This document shows positions 41,339 to 52,773 of a DNA stretch of 64,000 nucleotides, one piece after another; position 1 is the first letter of the stretch, and each line of letters starts with the position of its first letter. This DNA comes from Litomosoides sigmodontis (Eukaryota; Nematoda; Chromadorea; Rhabditida; Onchocercidae), in NCBI GenBank assembly GCA_963070105.1, contig OY718807.1, positions 7,273,483-7,337,482 on the forward strand, in the 5' to 3' direction. Under the pieces are notes generated by a model. That model had not been told where the DNA came from, did not search any database, and worked only from the letters and a program-made list of their open reading frames with translations. The position numbers and the translations under genes are program-made.

Positions 41339-43713
41339 TCAGGAATTAGAAAGCATTGCCCTTTCAAGCGTAAAGCAATAACAGTAGTCTCGATCCAACT
41401 GTTCGGAATCGCATTTCTTTAATTCCGGTAACATCTCTAACTGAAACAAAATGGTTACATCGTAGATCGCTTTGGAACCAACTTCGTTTAAAGAGCAAAA
41501 TGTAATAACTAAAAAATAAGATTTCATGTAAGTATAATTAGACTTGATAGAGTGTGTCAGCTCAATCAGAATTCATGAATGTTTCCAAAGGTTCTTTTCA
41601 GAGAAAAAAATTAAACATTTGTCATCGCACTACAAATATTTTACCTTATTCATAGCTAAGCTGCTTTCCACTTTAGGATTTAATTTGAAAGGAACATCCT
41701 CCACACCTCGTTTCACCCCTGCTTTTATAGTCAAAGCATTTGCTGTAATGCTAATCTTTGCCTTGTCGAGTGTAGGATTAGAATGTCGAAACTCATGAGT
41801 TCCAAGAGATGGATATAATACAGAAGTCGAGCTGAAAGTAGCATGTTTTGAAAACTTTTTCGATTTTAAACCTTGTAAAAATCCTGCCCTGAATTACAAC
41901 CAGTTATAGTAACTAAGAGAGGAAAAAACTGGAGAACCGTTACGACTGACATAATGATTGATAGCTGCCAACCGAAGTTAAATTCAGTCTGTTTATAACA
42001 ATTTTGAAAAAATTAAACACTTCAAATTCCCAAGCCCTAACAGATGTTTGAAAGAAATTAAAAGATGCTTAAAAGAAAATATCAAATTCGTATTAACTTA
42101 CGACCTGCTACGAGGTATTGCAACGCCAAATGATGACGGAATTACAATATGCTTGAAACATATCAAAATACCATCTACTTCACTGAAATCAAAATCAAAT
42201 ATCATAAGTATCCCACGGTGCATATATAATACATTGAAAGCCAATAATAATTACCGATGGAACACAACTATCCACTAGATCTGTAAATTAGATAAAGTGA
42301 AGAATTTAGGCTCGTGTTTCAAAATCCACATATCGACAGCGGTTACTTTAAACCAACCGATATTTCTCAAACAACAGTCCAATTCAAATAGCTCCTAGGT
42401 AACTTCTAACAGCACTTTCAAAATAAAAAAATAATAACAGCAGATGCAAACCCAGCAGATGAATAATTCTTTGGTGGCTTCCTTAGTTTACTTAATAAAA
42501 TAATTTCACCAACAGCATCAACAACAGCATCTCGAGATACCGTGCGCACACAAAGATATTTTTTGCGTAGCGCTTTCTCCTCTAGAAACTTTATGAATAG
42601 AAAGAGAAGCAAAAACATTTCTTCTTTGATGTAATATTTTTATTGTAAGAGACAAGAATATTATTCGCTACGAAATTTTTCAACAAGAAAAGTCAAAAAG
42701 AGTTCTAGCAATCTACTAAAAACAAAAGAACCGAAAGACTAATAACAACAAATTTCACTGTTCATAATGTATTACATCGGAACGAAATCGAACAGAAATA
42801 AATGCAGTAAATTTTGTGCTACTAACTTACTTGAATCCGCTGTATAATCTATGGCGACAAAACCCATGGGAATCGGATCGGAATCCTTTACGACACATAA
42901 ATCTGTCACAACATGCGTACCAACCTGAGAAAAAAATAAGAATTTTGGTTCTTATATAATATGTTAAATAAGGACACTTCCTACTTCATTGTGCAAATAC
43001 GAAACTTTGAAGATGAAAAATCCATACAATAAAACCGAAATACGGATACTACTTTTCCGAGAATTGTATCATAACTTATGTCACACTAAAACGTACTCTA
43101 TTTTGAGGAGTGTCTCTAGTGATTGCCAAGTGCCGTACAGGACGACTGAAAAAAGTGAATGAACTTTCTCTCCATAAATCGGCATCACCCTGTTCGTCAA
43201 ATGTTTTCGTAATCTAAAGTTAAATTAAGCAAATATAACATGAACTGAGCACATTAAAAGGTGTTAGGAATCAGAAACGTGCAGGTGAAATGCTATTGTG
43301 TAATGGAAGTCAAAACTTTATCAAGTGCTGCTCAGTAAAAATCATGAAAAATAATTTTAGTAAGAAACCAAAAAACTATAAAGTTTTAAGGCATTCACGT
43401 CTGAATCATACCATTAACGCGAACATTATAAGTCGAACAAATATTCAGTTTTAAAGCATAACTTTAGCATTTTAAAACGATCGATGCTGTTATTAAACAC
43501 TTGTCATAGATTAACATATAATTATTTAAATTTGCATTTAATTTCAAAATACATGAGTTAGGAATGATTAGTTCTGAAAACATGTAGCTCATATACCGGA
43601 ACGAATCCACGTGGGCATCGATTTTTATCGGCAACGATAATCACAGAAGTTATGGGATTAATATTACTTCCATCATCCATATCTGAGGAACGAGTCATCA
43701 GCACTTCGCTCAT
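41339..43713 (-). CDS. mvb-12: ESCRT-I subunit MVB12 (MABP and UMA domains)
   Basis: Subunit of ESCRT-I that helps sort ubiquitinated membrane cargo into multivesicular bodies at endosomes. Six exons (descending): 43713-43597, 43213-43097, 42924-42831, 42581-42452, 41831-41645, 41440-41339; phases fit, 248 aa, close to the family size. MABP domain, residues about 19-155: NPITSVIIVADKNRCPRGF, EQGDADLWRE, TDLCVVKDSDPIPMGF, ALRKKYLCVRT. C-terminal UMA domain: GVEDVPFKLNPKVESS followed by DRDYCYCFTLERAML, the usual DVPF-LNP and Y-x-F-x-LE pattern. It is the last gene of a tandem minus-strand run with inhibitor-2 and RPAP1. The start ATG is the first in the exon and closely precedes the MABP domain. 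Confidence 0.92.
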
Positions 43714-44582
43714 TTTAGCAATCAATCACTGAACCATTTCTTGAAACAGCATAAGAAATGAAGAATTCCGCATTGCCAACTACCCTTCGCGGTCACATTA
43801 GCAGGAATGACGGAAGTGATCATAATATTTACGTACCACAAAGTCAGGAACGCACACGCTTTAGCCCCAATTAGACTATACCTTCTCCTTATCCTTCTTC
43901 CTCTTCCGCTGTTTAAACTGTTGAAAGATTATGTAATGCTACCCTGTCAAGCCTGCTTGTTCTGCTTTCATCACAGCCGCTAATTCATCTCAACCTCCAC
44001 CGTACATTACAGAAATTACGTCGTGCAGCACAACTGCAATCATGGCCGTCAAGCGAAATTTGTCCTGCCTGAGATGAAAATTCAATCCCACGAGTTGCTT
44101 CCAAAGTTTCAATGGGCGGTATTTGTTTCATAAGAAGCTTCCAACAAGCAATAGTTTATGAAATTTGAAAAATGGAATTAAAGCAAAATATTGAGTGAAC
44201 CTTTCATTTAGGGATTTGAGGGAAAAAATAGAATGTAGTATTGTCACAGTATTCTTTTTTTTTTGTACAATCGAAAATTTAGTGGAACATTGGCTATTGG
44301 GTTCCATAAAATCATTCAATCAACGCATGACCAACGTTACAACATTTCCTGAAGATCGAGACTACCTGTCATGAAAAGCAAAGTGAAGCTAAAATTCCCA
44401 ATAACTTTGCCTCTCCGAATTAAAGCTAACAAAAAATCCACTTGTTTTTTTTCATTTTTCATTAATTTTTCCAAAAAAAAGTCACGAAATAAATTGTCAC
44501 AAAATTTATTGTTTGGAAATTTTAATTAAATTAATCTTAAATCAAACAGTAATTTCAGTAATCAGTCCGAATCAGCGTTTCT
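43714..44582. other. Spacer between inhibitor-2 and MVB12 genes
   Basis: About 870 bp, no additional exon seen. Too long for a typical C. elegans intercistronic gap but not unusual for other nematodes. Confidence 0.4.
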
Positions 44583-46120
44583 TCATTTCTTTTCTAGCGA
44601 TGGTGATTTGTCGGATACATTTTGCTTTCCTGATGATGAACTGCTTACTGATTGTTGTTGGTCAGTTGACTGAGAGGCTTGCGTTGTCTGACTTGATGAT
44701 GAGTTCGTTGATTCCGGATGACTACCAATTTTTTCCATCGCTTGCATTTCCTTTTGCATTTTCATAGCATACTCAAACATGTTTGCATAATGCTGTAAAA
44801 CAAATGAAACTTTCTGTTTGCATGTGAGACTTCCAGATACTCTCCAGGATGATGAAAAAGTGAAAGAGCTGTGATCATCCGATACTTTCGAGATATATCC
44901 GAAAAAATGGAAAAACAAAAGAAGTCTGATATATTTCGCAATATTATTCAAATTTACAACTTCTGTAAAATGAACAAACCGAATCTCGCATGGCATTAAA
45001 CGCAGCATTTTCCTCAGCTGAGCGTTTCTCTTTCTGTTCGTCGTCACTTTCTGCGAATTTCACTACTGGCGCTGGTGTTGGTGGTTCAGGCTATAGTTAA
45101 GACAATTTGATAAAATGATATGTGAGAAGCGGCCTAATGGAATTTGCTTTGAAGTAAAAAATTACGTAATAAATGAAATACAGCAGACAGAGTACCACCC
45201 ACTTTTTAACAATGAACTATATCATATATCGTCAAAGAAAACTATATTTATCAGTGAATTTTATCCACTGAAATATTTCCTCCAATCTTACGCTTTCTAA
45301 TAATGTTACACGCAACGTAGCACTTGTTATATGAAATAATTTAAACATACACAAAATAAATGCCCCATCGTTCTTGCTCTTGGCTGATATGTTTCCAATA
45401 CATTTGATTCGTCGAAGAAAGCTTTGCGAGCTCTAAAAGTAATGCTTTCGTATGAAATGATCTTTTTTTAAAAAAAAAAACAGAGAAATGATGGTTTGAG
45501 CAAAATCAAATATTTCACGAGTAAATGACAGTTTGCTACTTTTGCCATTAATACAATACGTCATTACACTGTTACTGTAATTGAACTTGAATGCTTGGGA
45601 TAAAAAAATTTTGAGACACAAATCTCTGGATTATTAGTTGTCAATTTAGCAAGGAGTTCAATTTTCTTCTTATGAAGTGAAATGTTTTAATATGTGAACC
45701 TCGTTAAAGCACATGAGTGTATACCCATCCAGACATGCCCAAAAAATGCAATGAATAAAATTAGAAAGCCAGCAATTTTAGATGTACCACTTTCCGAGCA
45801 CAGTATTTGACATAACTGACATATGAAACCCATCGTTATTAGCACGAGTAAACTAACTAGCAGCCGTAACCTGAAATACCTATTGGGTATGTCAAGAGAA
45901 CAATCGATTGGCTAATTGATGGCTATAAATTTTTTCTTACAATTATTAACGCAGAATTACACGAATTCAGCGAATAATCAGAGGTGCTTTTTTCTACGAA
46001 TTATCCAAAGTGTAAAAGAAACGTTCACCTAATAGTTGTCGAAGTCCTGGTCATAGAATCAGTCGAGACACTTCCGCTGGAAGCGATACGTGAAGGCGAT
46101 GTCATAACACTTTTCACCAT
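44583..46120 (-). CDS. Protein phosphatase inhibitor-2 (IPP-2) family
   Basis: Regulator and inhibitor of protein phosphatase 1. Core exons (descending): 46120-46029, 45432-45351, 45090-44980, 44792-44583; phases fit, 164 aa. Seen: FFDESNVLETYQPRARTMGH followed by EPPTP, matching the family's WDE-N-x-x-TY-x-P and EP-x-TP motifs; EQKEKRSAEENAAFN then HYANMFEYAMKMQKEM, corresponding to the family's helical HYNE region; and a Ser/Gln-rich tail. The N-terminal KGILK motif of vertebrate inhibitor-2 is not evident. Between the first two exons lies a 171-nt phase-matched candidate exon (45870-45700) that would insert two hydrophobic segments; it is listed separately and not needed for the core model. 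The function call rests on motif order, so moderate confidence. Confidence 0.75.
45700..45870 (-). other. Candidate cassette exon coding two membrane segments in the inhibitor-2 gene
   Basis: Flanked by TTTCAG and a GTTCAC donor, 171 nt, and phase 2 on both sides, so it can be included or skipped without changing the frame. It encodes LRLLVSLLVLITMGF and IAGFLILFIAFFGHVWMG. Inclusion would turn a soluble regulator into a membrane protein. T-rich intron sequence read by chance as hydrophobic residues is the alternative. Confidence 0.3.
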
Positions 46121-46790
46121 CTTTCAACCGTTCTTTCAACTGTATAAACAAGAACTGTAGAAATGCCATGCTTGCTTTACTATCTATCTATTATAAATGA
46201 AGTGGCGATTACTAAAATCTGCATATTTCTCGATTATAAAAAAACAAATTGACATTTGCCACTGAACCGATGTTTTCCAGCCAGCAGGAGGGAGAAAGTA
46301 GAGCAGACGATTACGTTGTGACCGTCAGATTTAATGAAAGAGTTCGGAACTTTGTAAATTATCAAAGACTATCTCCGTCCAGAACATCCTCATCTGTCTA
46401 TCATTTGCTTGGAAGCATTGCTATCAGTTGGAAGTTTTAAGAGTATAAGATGAAGTAAGGGATGAGCCATTTATTACCTTCCAAAATCAGAACGCATATA
46501 AAAACATAAAGTGAAATTTGCAGCATACATTATTATGGATAATCTCACTGCTAAAAGAACGTCAATTCAAATTCAACAACAATTTAATTCACTATACATT
46601 TCATTTCAACAGATATTGGTTATCCAAGGAAATAAAATTCAGAAATACTGACAATATCTCACACTGCAAAATACTGCTTAGCTTATAGTTTTACTTAAGA
46701 TGGTCCCTTCAGTATCACCTCATTCGAATCCCTTTGCAAATGCTGAGCAAAAACAGTAAGATAGAATTACAAATAGATAAGGATTATATT
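46121..46790. other. Spacer between RPAP1 and inhibitor-2 genes
   Basis: About 670 bp. 46249-46440 (+) is open for 63 codons but has no family match or splice context. Otherwise featureless. Confidence 0.4.
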
Positions 46791-49700
46791 TTACTTCAAC
46801 CGCAAATTTAGGCAACCGGCTAAAGATTGCTGAAGCGTAAGTGCCAAAGCATCGTACTGTTTCATTGTTTCTATGTCCTGAAATGCAAGATATTTATTTT
46901 ACATCTGAAGCAAAATGTTCTCAATACATATTTCTTTGTCAGTGATGATGTTAGGAAATCAATCATAAAAAAAGTGCCAATAATATCATGCTCATGTTTT
47001 GTTTAGTAATGATATCTTACCATAAAATCAATAAAATGTAAATGTAAATATGGATTAAAAAACTTGCAATATTTTGAACATTTCTTGTCATGTGCCAATT
47101 AATGTAACGTTGCAATTCAGATGATGCAATTTCATACACAAGCTCATTTCGATTTTTCAAAATAATACCATCTCGAATTACTCCAGCATAGATAAGAAGC
47201 AACTTTCTAAACTGTGTAAAATATTTGCTCTCAGTAATTCCATCATCTTCCACTTGACGAGCTGTCACCAAATTTAATAAAAAATCCTATAAGAAGATAT
47301 GAGAATGACTATATATGCCTGAGAGAGTAGAACACAGGGAAAACAGCGCAAGTAATCAAAAAATGACCAAACCAATTGTCAGCACCACACAGGTCATTCC
47401 GATTACAAGATAAGGTTAAAAATTATAGTTATGCAATAAATATACTTCTACAAATTTCTTTCTAAAAATGAAGGACATAAAACGCAAGCTTGCAGTTGAA
47501 AAGTTAATTGTTGGAAAGCGAGTTATTCAACATATGGTATGGACTTCAAACCGTCAGTTCAAACAATCAGTCAAACACTAGACCGTCTATGAATTCAAAA
47601 GAATAAGCCAGAAATGTGAAAAATTATAAAAGAAACTGACTCCAGAATCTTTTTTCAAAACCATCTCGCGAACAACATTTCTATCAGATGCCCAAATGGA
47701 ACATTTCATTAATAAACCATCCAAATGTCGCTGATTTGCATAAGCGCCAAGCAAAATGAATAATGTAAAATTTTCATCGCCCATCGAAAATTCTTCGAAA
47801 TGGTGAAGAAGATCTTCGTAACTGCAAAAAGTGTTGTCCAAATTATACAGCCAGAACAAAAAACAGTAGCCTCAAAAATTCAAAATTTCGATATTTAAAA
47901 CCACTTTATAATAAACCGGAAACAACTTACAATGGTCCGAATGCATCCAATCCAGCAACAGGTTCCTTTAATGCCAAGCACAAAAGTCCATTACGAGCTT
48001 TTGGTTTCAAGTAATCATGCAAAAATCGACTCAGACATTGTGAAACACATTCATCCTTGAAAATTTCAGGACCTAACAAATGAAGCAAAGGTAAAAACAA
48101 CTACCGATTCAAAATTATTTGATCATCATTTATTCTGTTTAGTATAATTCTATAATATAATATAATTCACATAATACTGTTCAATCAAATAATCAGCTTA
48201 TTTTTTGATTTTGACTGTCTTAGGTTCAAAATTTTCTAGCACATTTAGTATTATTAAGCTAATTAAACTTGAACTAAAACAAAAAAGAACAAAAGGAAGT
48301 ATAGCAACAAAAGGAAGTAAAGCAGCAATGTAAAACAATTGCTTGGAAGTTTTTTAATATGATACCTACCCATGATAAAAATTTCTGCCAAACGAACAAA
48401 TATTTCACTGGGTGTGGCAAAAGCATAGTACAAAGTAGGTCTTTCCACCATAACCAACAGGGTCCAGAACAATGACAACCGCACTATCACGAGGTCCTGT
48501 GCAGTTGATTTCCTGAAAAAAACTTCTTACCTACAATAACCAATTTCGAAAGAAATAATGAAAAGTGGAGAGTTGAAATAAGAAAAATTAAGAAAAATTA
48601 TTACTCTAAGTTTTTGTATTAATTCAATTAATTATGCTGCTACTACAATTATATCAATGCATTTGATCTATGAGAGGTCCTCTGCCTCATGTCTGCTTTG
48701 TCGAGTTATATAAGGGTTGCGATAAAATTAACAAGTAGGAACAAATACGAATAAAAGTGGGCACCAGTCGTATATGTATTAGCAAATTCTGACAGATTCA
48801 GCGCTTCGTTAGAGTTAATTTCGACACAGGCGCATATGCTAGCAAAAATATACTGATAAACCAGTTACAAAAATCAGTACCCATCTTTCTGCATAACATC
48901 CAAAACTTTGCGAATTGGAGACAACATCCAGGCTGGTTTTCCAAACGGGTCTATATCGTCAGCGAAGTGAACTGATAAATTGCCATCCTTACTCTTTCTT
49001 AAATAATAAAATATATTTTAGTTAACAAAAAACTGAAACGTCGGCATTTACAGATGTATTTTATAGGGCTGAATTACCTTTGTTCCAGATATAAACCTTT
49101 TATAGCATTTAAATTGCTCCGAGCCATCTCCAACAAATCATCATCACCAGCATAATTCCTGCAGTATTTGATTAGGCTTTGGTGGATACAATAAAATCGT
49201 ACATTCAGTTAACGAATAAAGCATAAGATTCCATTAGAAAAATTATAACAAATAAGCTCTATATGCGAACTTCAATTTTATTCAGAAAGGTTAATTGGAA
49301 GGCTGTTTTTCCATCATTCCTAGATACTACCGCTCATTCCTATGTGCCTACATTGTTGAAAAACTCTAAATACTTCGGTGGTGTTCGTAAATTATCAAAC
49401 AGGCTGATTATATTGCGCTGCTGTCGTGGCAATAATGTGCGCAAGCATTTTGTTGCCATATCCATTTGTGCTGCATCCTGCAAAGGGACTTCCTAAATTC
49501 TAATCATAATTCCTTTGTTGCTCAAATTACAATCAAATTTCACGACACGATTAACCGCACTGTAGCATAGCCTGATAAATTTTAACCCAGAGCGAAATAG
49601 AAAATAAAACAAGGTTACCGCTGCCAATCGTATATATGGCTCATCCAGCTTGCTAGTACTTGCTGAATCCTTATAAAATGCAGAATTGTTCTTTTCCAAA

Positions 49701-52134
49701 TCAAATATTTCTAATTCTTTGATCCTACTGGCAACTTCTTGATTCGTGTTAAGACAGACGTCAGATGTTACATCTTTTGCTGCGTCAGTTGGTTTTTCTA
49801 TCTTCTTAGGCACTGAAACTATAGCAATGACATTTCAAACATTTCTAACAAATAATAGAAATGAACTTCAATAAGAAAATAACTAGCGTTAAACTTAAGC
49901 TTCGGCAAACATGTATTGTGAAGCAAACACATGTAAGCGAAATATAATCAGTTGCTAATATTTGTAACGTGTCATACCTTGAATTAAATGCTCTTTTTCC
50001 TCATTTATCTTATAACGCTTTTCACAAAATTGCATCGATCAAAAGAAAACTTATGTGGTAGAACAGCTAAAAAAATTTTTTCCCCTAAGCAGAGCTCGAG
50101 GTCCCCCAATTCTTATTCTGAAAAACAGTGCCGTAACAACAGCTTCCTATACCTCCATTTCGGAGAAGAATAGCTGTTTCTTATATAACCATTAATTAGC
50201 ATGGGCTAACTTATTTCTATTCCAGAGTTCCAATTTCCTAGGCATACTTGAACCCTTTTCCGATGCTAAAGGGAAGTGTTGAGTAAAGAGCACTTTTTAT
50301 ATTAAAATATTGACACTACTACATAAAAACATTACTCAATCATTGCAGATTAGATATAAAATTGTACTTTGTTCAATTTGTTTCGTGCTCGATTGCCGTC
50401 CCTTTTTCGCTTTGTTCCGTAAGAAATCAAGTAACTTTGGATCTAAAAATCAAATATGTACAAGTTTTGCCAGTATTTACAGGCATTGGTTTATCTCACT
50501 TGCCAACAAATTTTTTTATTCCCTCTTCTTTATTCCTCTGTATACGGTGTACGAAAATTTGTAAAAATTCACCAAAACGTTGCATAATTTCTTGTTTTGC
50601 CTTCTCAATATCCTGTTTACTCATTTTTTTTATCCTTTGTACGTTCTCTAGATCAATTTCCCTATTGATATCGTCCATAGATTTTGTAGCAAATGAAGCT
50701 AGAGCTTCAGGTCCATCGCAATCTACAATAAAAATCAGAATCCTACCATTTATAACTTGAGCATTTATTGTTGATTAAACCATAACTTTTTTAAACCATG
50801 TACAGTATGTTCAATGACACTTGCTCTTCTTCAGCTAAAGAGTCAAGGTCAAGACAGAAACGATTAGCATATCTCCCAATCTGTACAATATTTGAAAAAG
50901 AGAATAAAAGATAGAACAAAGAATGTTACATCCACAGAAATTGTCAAAAAAGTATGTGAAATTCTCACTATCAATTCGACCGTGAATCCTGTCAAACTCT
51001 ATTGCAAAAAAACTTTTTCCGTTTGTTGCAATGTTTTTCACAGCCTCACTGACGTTATTATAATACCTGAAAGACTTAATCTTTCTGAACATGTTCAATT
51101 TGCATTGGAGAGATGAAGTAACAAGAAACCTATCATCATTAGTAGTAGAATAAATATTAGAGTAAACTGTATTTAGGAAACTACTCACTTAGACAAATCC
51201 AGAATATCCGGAAATCCTTCTTCTTCCGCATAAGCTCCACATTTTGTTAGAGACATGCAAGCATCTAACTCATCGGTATTGTGTAAAAACTCCACATTCC
51301 GCTCCTTAAATTTTAGTAAAAAATTAATAATCAAGGATGACGAAGAACTGGAATTCTAGAGTTCATTCGAAGATCTGCACGGGAATTCATGATTTGGATG
51401 CTTCTGATATAAGATACAGTTTGCAAACTGCTAAAATAATAATAAAGAAAGGGATTTTAAAAATTAGTATATTTATCTTGCAGAAATTACATGAATTACC
51501 TGTACAGTATGCTCAATGACACTTGCTCCTTCCTCAGCCAAAGAGTCAAGGTCGAGACAGAAACGATTAGCATGTCTCCCAATCTGTACACCTTTTTCGG
51601 CAAAAGAATTGTCTTCAACGGGGATTTGCTCCTTGAATCTTCCTCTAAACATCTGTAATACAAAAGTTTTTTAATAACGGATCCGATAACACAAATATGA
51701 AATGGTTAAGTTGGGTAGAAACTTTAATATCTCATTCGCCCATCTCATTTGCCTATCTGATTCGCTTCAAATATTTTTATTTTCATATTGTTTCGGCTGC
51801 GACTTAGAAAGTGTAAACTGTCGACTTTCTGAGAATTTCTGATTTGTTATCATCCTGAGCCGCTCGCTCAATCCAAAGATCCAAAAGATTTAATAAAAAA
51901 AACTGGATTAACTGTAGCTACCCAAGCATTACACAGTATTTCAAGATATCAAGAAATCAATTTAAACAAAATGGCAATTCAAACAACTAAATAATAAATT
52001 AATCAATTTGTGATTTGCAAAAGTTAAAAGTAATACTATATGAAAAAGACATATAATACCTCTTCCTGCATCCGAAACAAATCTTCTTCGGTATCATTTG
52101 CACCAGGACGTACAACATTCATCGCTTCTATCAT
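46791..52134 (-). CDS. rpap-1: RNA polymerase II-associated protein 1 (RPAP1), short form
   Basis: Factor needed for assembly or nuclear import of RNA polymerase II. Exons (descending): 52134-52060, 51652-51500, 51304-51189, 51066-50969, 50722-50573, 50442-50368, 49812-49619, 49477-49374, 49158-49078, 48997-48881, 48512-48370, 48072-47931, 47821-47641, 47286-47080, 46877-46791; 640 aa. Seen: N-terminal RPGANDTEEDLFRMQEE (compare the family's RPKPGESEVDLL), RPAP1_N-like REIDLENVQRIKKMSKQDIE followed by RFDPKLLDFLR, and C-terminal YEDLLHHFEEFSMGDENFTL (compare DLYANFLDHFEAVSFGD). At about half the length of the human protein, the middle helical-repeat region looks reduced. The junction 47080/46877 is the weakest. 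A decayed copy of part of exon 2 lies at 50799-50887. Confidence 0.87.
50799..50887 (-). repeat. Degenerate duplicate of RPAP1 exon 2
   Basis: 89 bp matching 51501-51590 (the 3' part of RPAP1 exon 2) with a handful of substitutions and one deleted base. The deletion shifts the frame and the donor site is lost. It lies in the intron between exons 51066-50969 and 50722-50573. Confidence 0.92.
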
Positions 52135-52773
52135 TAGTGAACTGAAACGCGACAAATAATTTAAAGTGAAAGAGTAACATTAAGCACATAATAACGAAGT
52201 CAAAATTATGAACATATCAATAAAAAATATAAAAATCACCAGCGGTAGGGCATGTAGAATTTTGCAAGTAAATAGTTAAATTGGAAAACTAAAATGCCAA
52301 AAATAATAGCCAAAAAATTAGAGAAACTGTTGTCTCATTAAGACAAAATTCTATAAACAAACTATCATAGCAATCAACGACTAAATCATATTCGACAAAA
52401 GCACAAAAATTAAAATTAAAAAAATATTTATATAAAATTTAAAAAAGTCGAAAGCAAGGCCACCTTTGGAGAGAGAAAGAACGAGAGAGAGAGAGAAAAA
52501 GAGAGAGGGTGCAAGCAAGTGGGGTTTAAAATGAGAACGTTAAATGGCAAGATAGCACGTATTCTTGTTGATGGAGAGAATGCGGAAAAAAGAAATAACA
52601 CGTTGGAATGACCGTGAGACAAATATTGGCGAGGAATATGGAGAGGGTTTCGGAACGTGTTAGTAACCTTTGGCGCCTGCCCACGGCTAGCCGGAGTTCT
52701 CATTTTGGAAAGTGTGAGGCGGGGGGGGATGGCCTTTTGTTGGTAGGAGTAGAGGGTTAGTTTGTTTCCGCGG
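52135..52773. other. Divergent promoter region between RPAP1 (-) and FUN14 (+)
   Basis: Contains a GA-rich tract (about 52470-52510) and a relatively GC-rich, CpG-bearing patch at 52640-52800 with a G run near 52720. An acceptor (TTTCAG) just upstream of the RPAP1 ATG may be a spliced-leader site. A minus-strand open frame at 52428-52703 is low-complexity and probably not real. Confidence 0.4.

Noticed and set aside
40978..41367. 129-codon hydrophobic minus-strand frame
   Set aside because: It overlaps the MVB12 terminal exon in another frame and extends into 3' flank. The UMA-domain reading of the overlapping part is clearly the real one.
44583..45047. 154-codon continuous frame through the inhibitor-2 3' region
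   Set aside because: The upstream part reads an intron; the splice at 44792/44980 gives the family motif order.
50835..51188. 117-codon minus-strand frame in the RPAP1 locus
   Set aside because: Only the part 51066-50969 is exon. The remainder is intron, including the decayed exon copy read out of frame.
52428..52703. 91-codon minus-strand frame upstream of RPAP1
   Set aside because: Dominated by the antisense of a GA tract. It does not join the RPAP1 start in frame, and that start aligns well with the family N-terminus.
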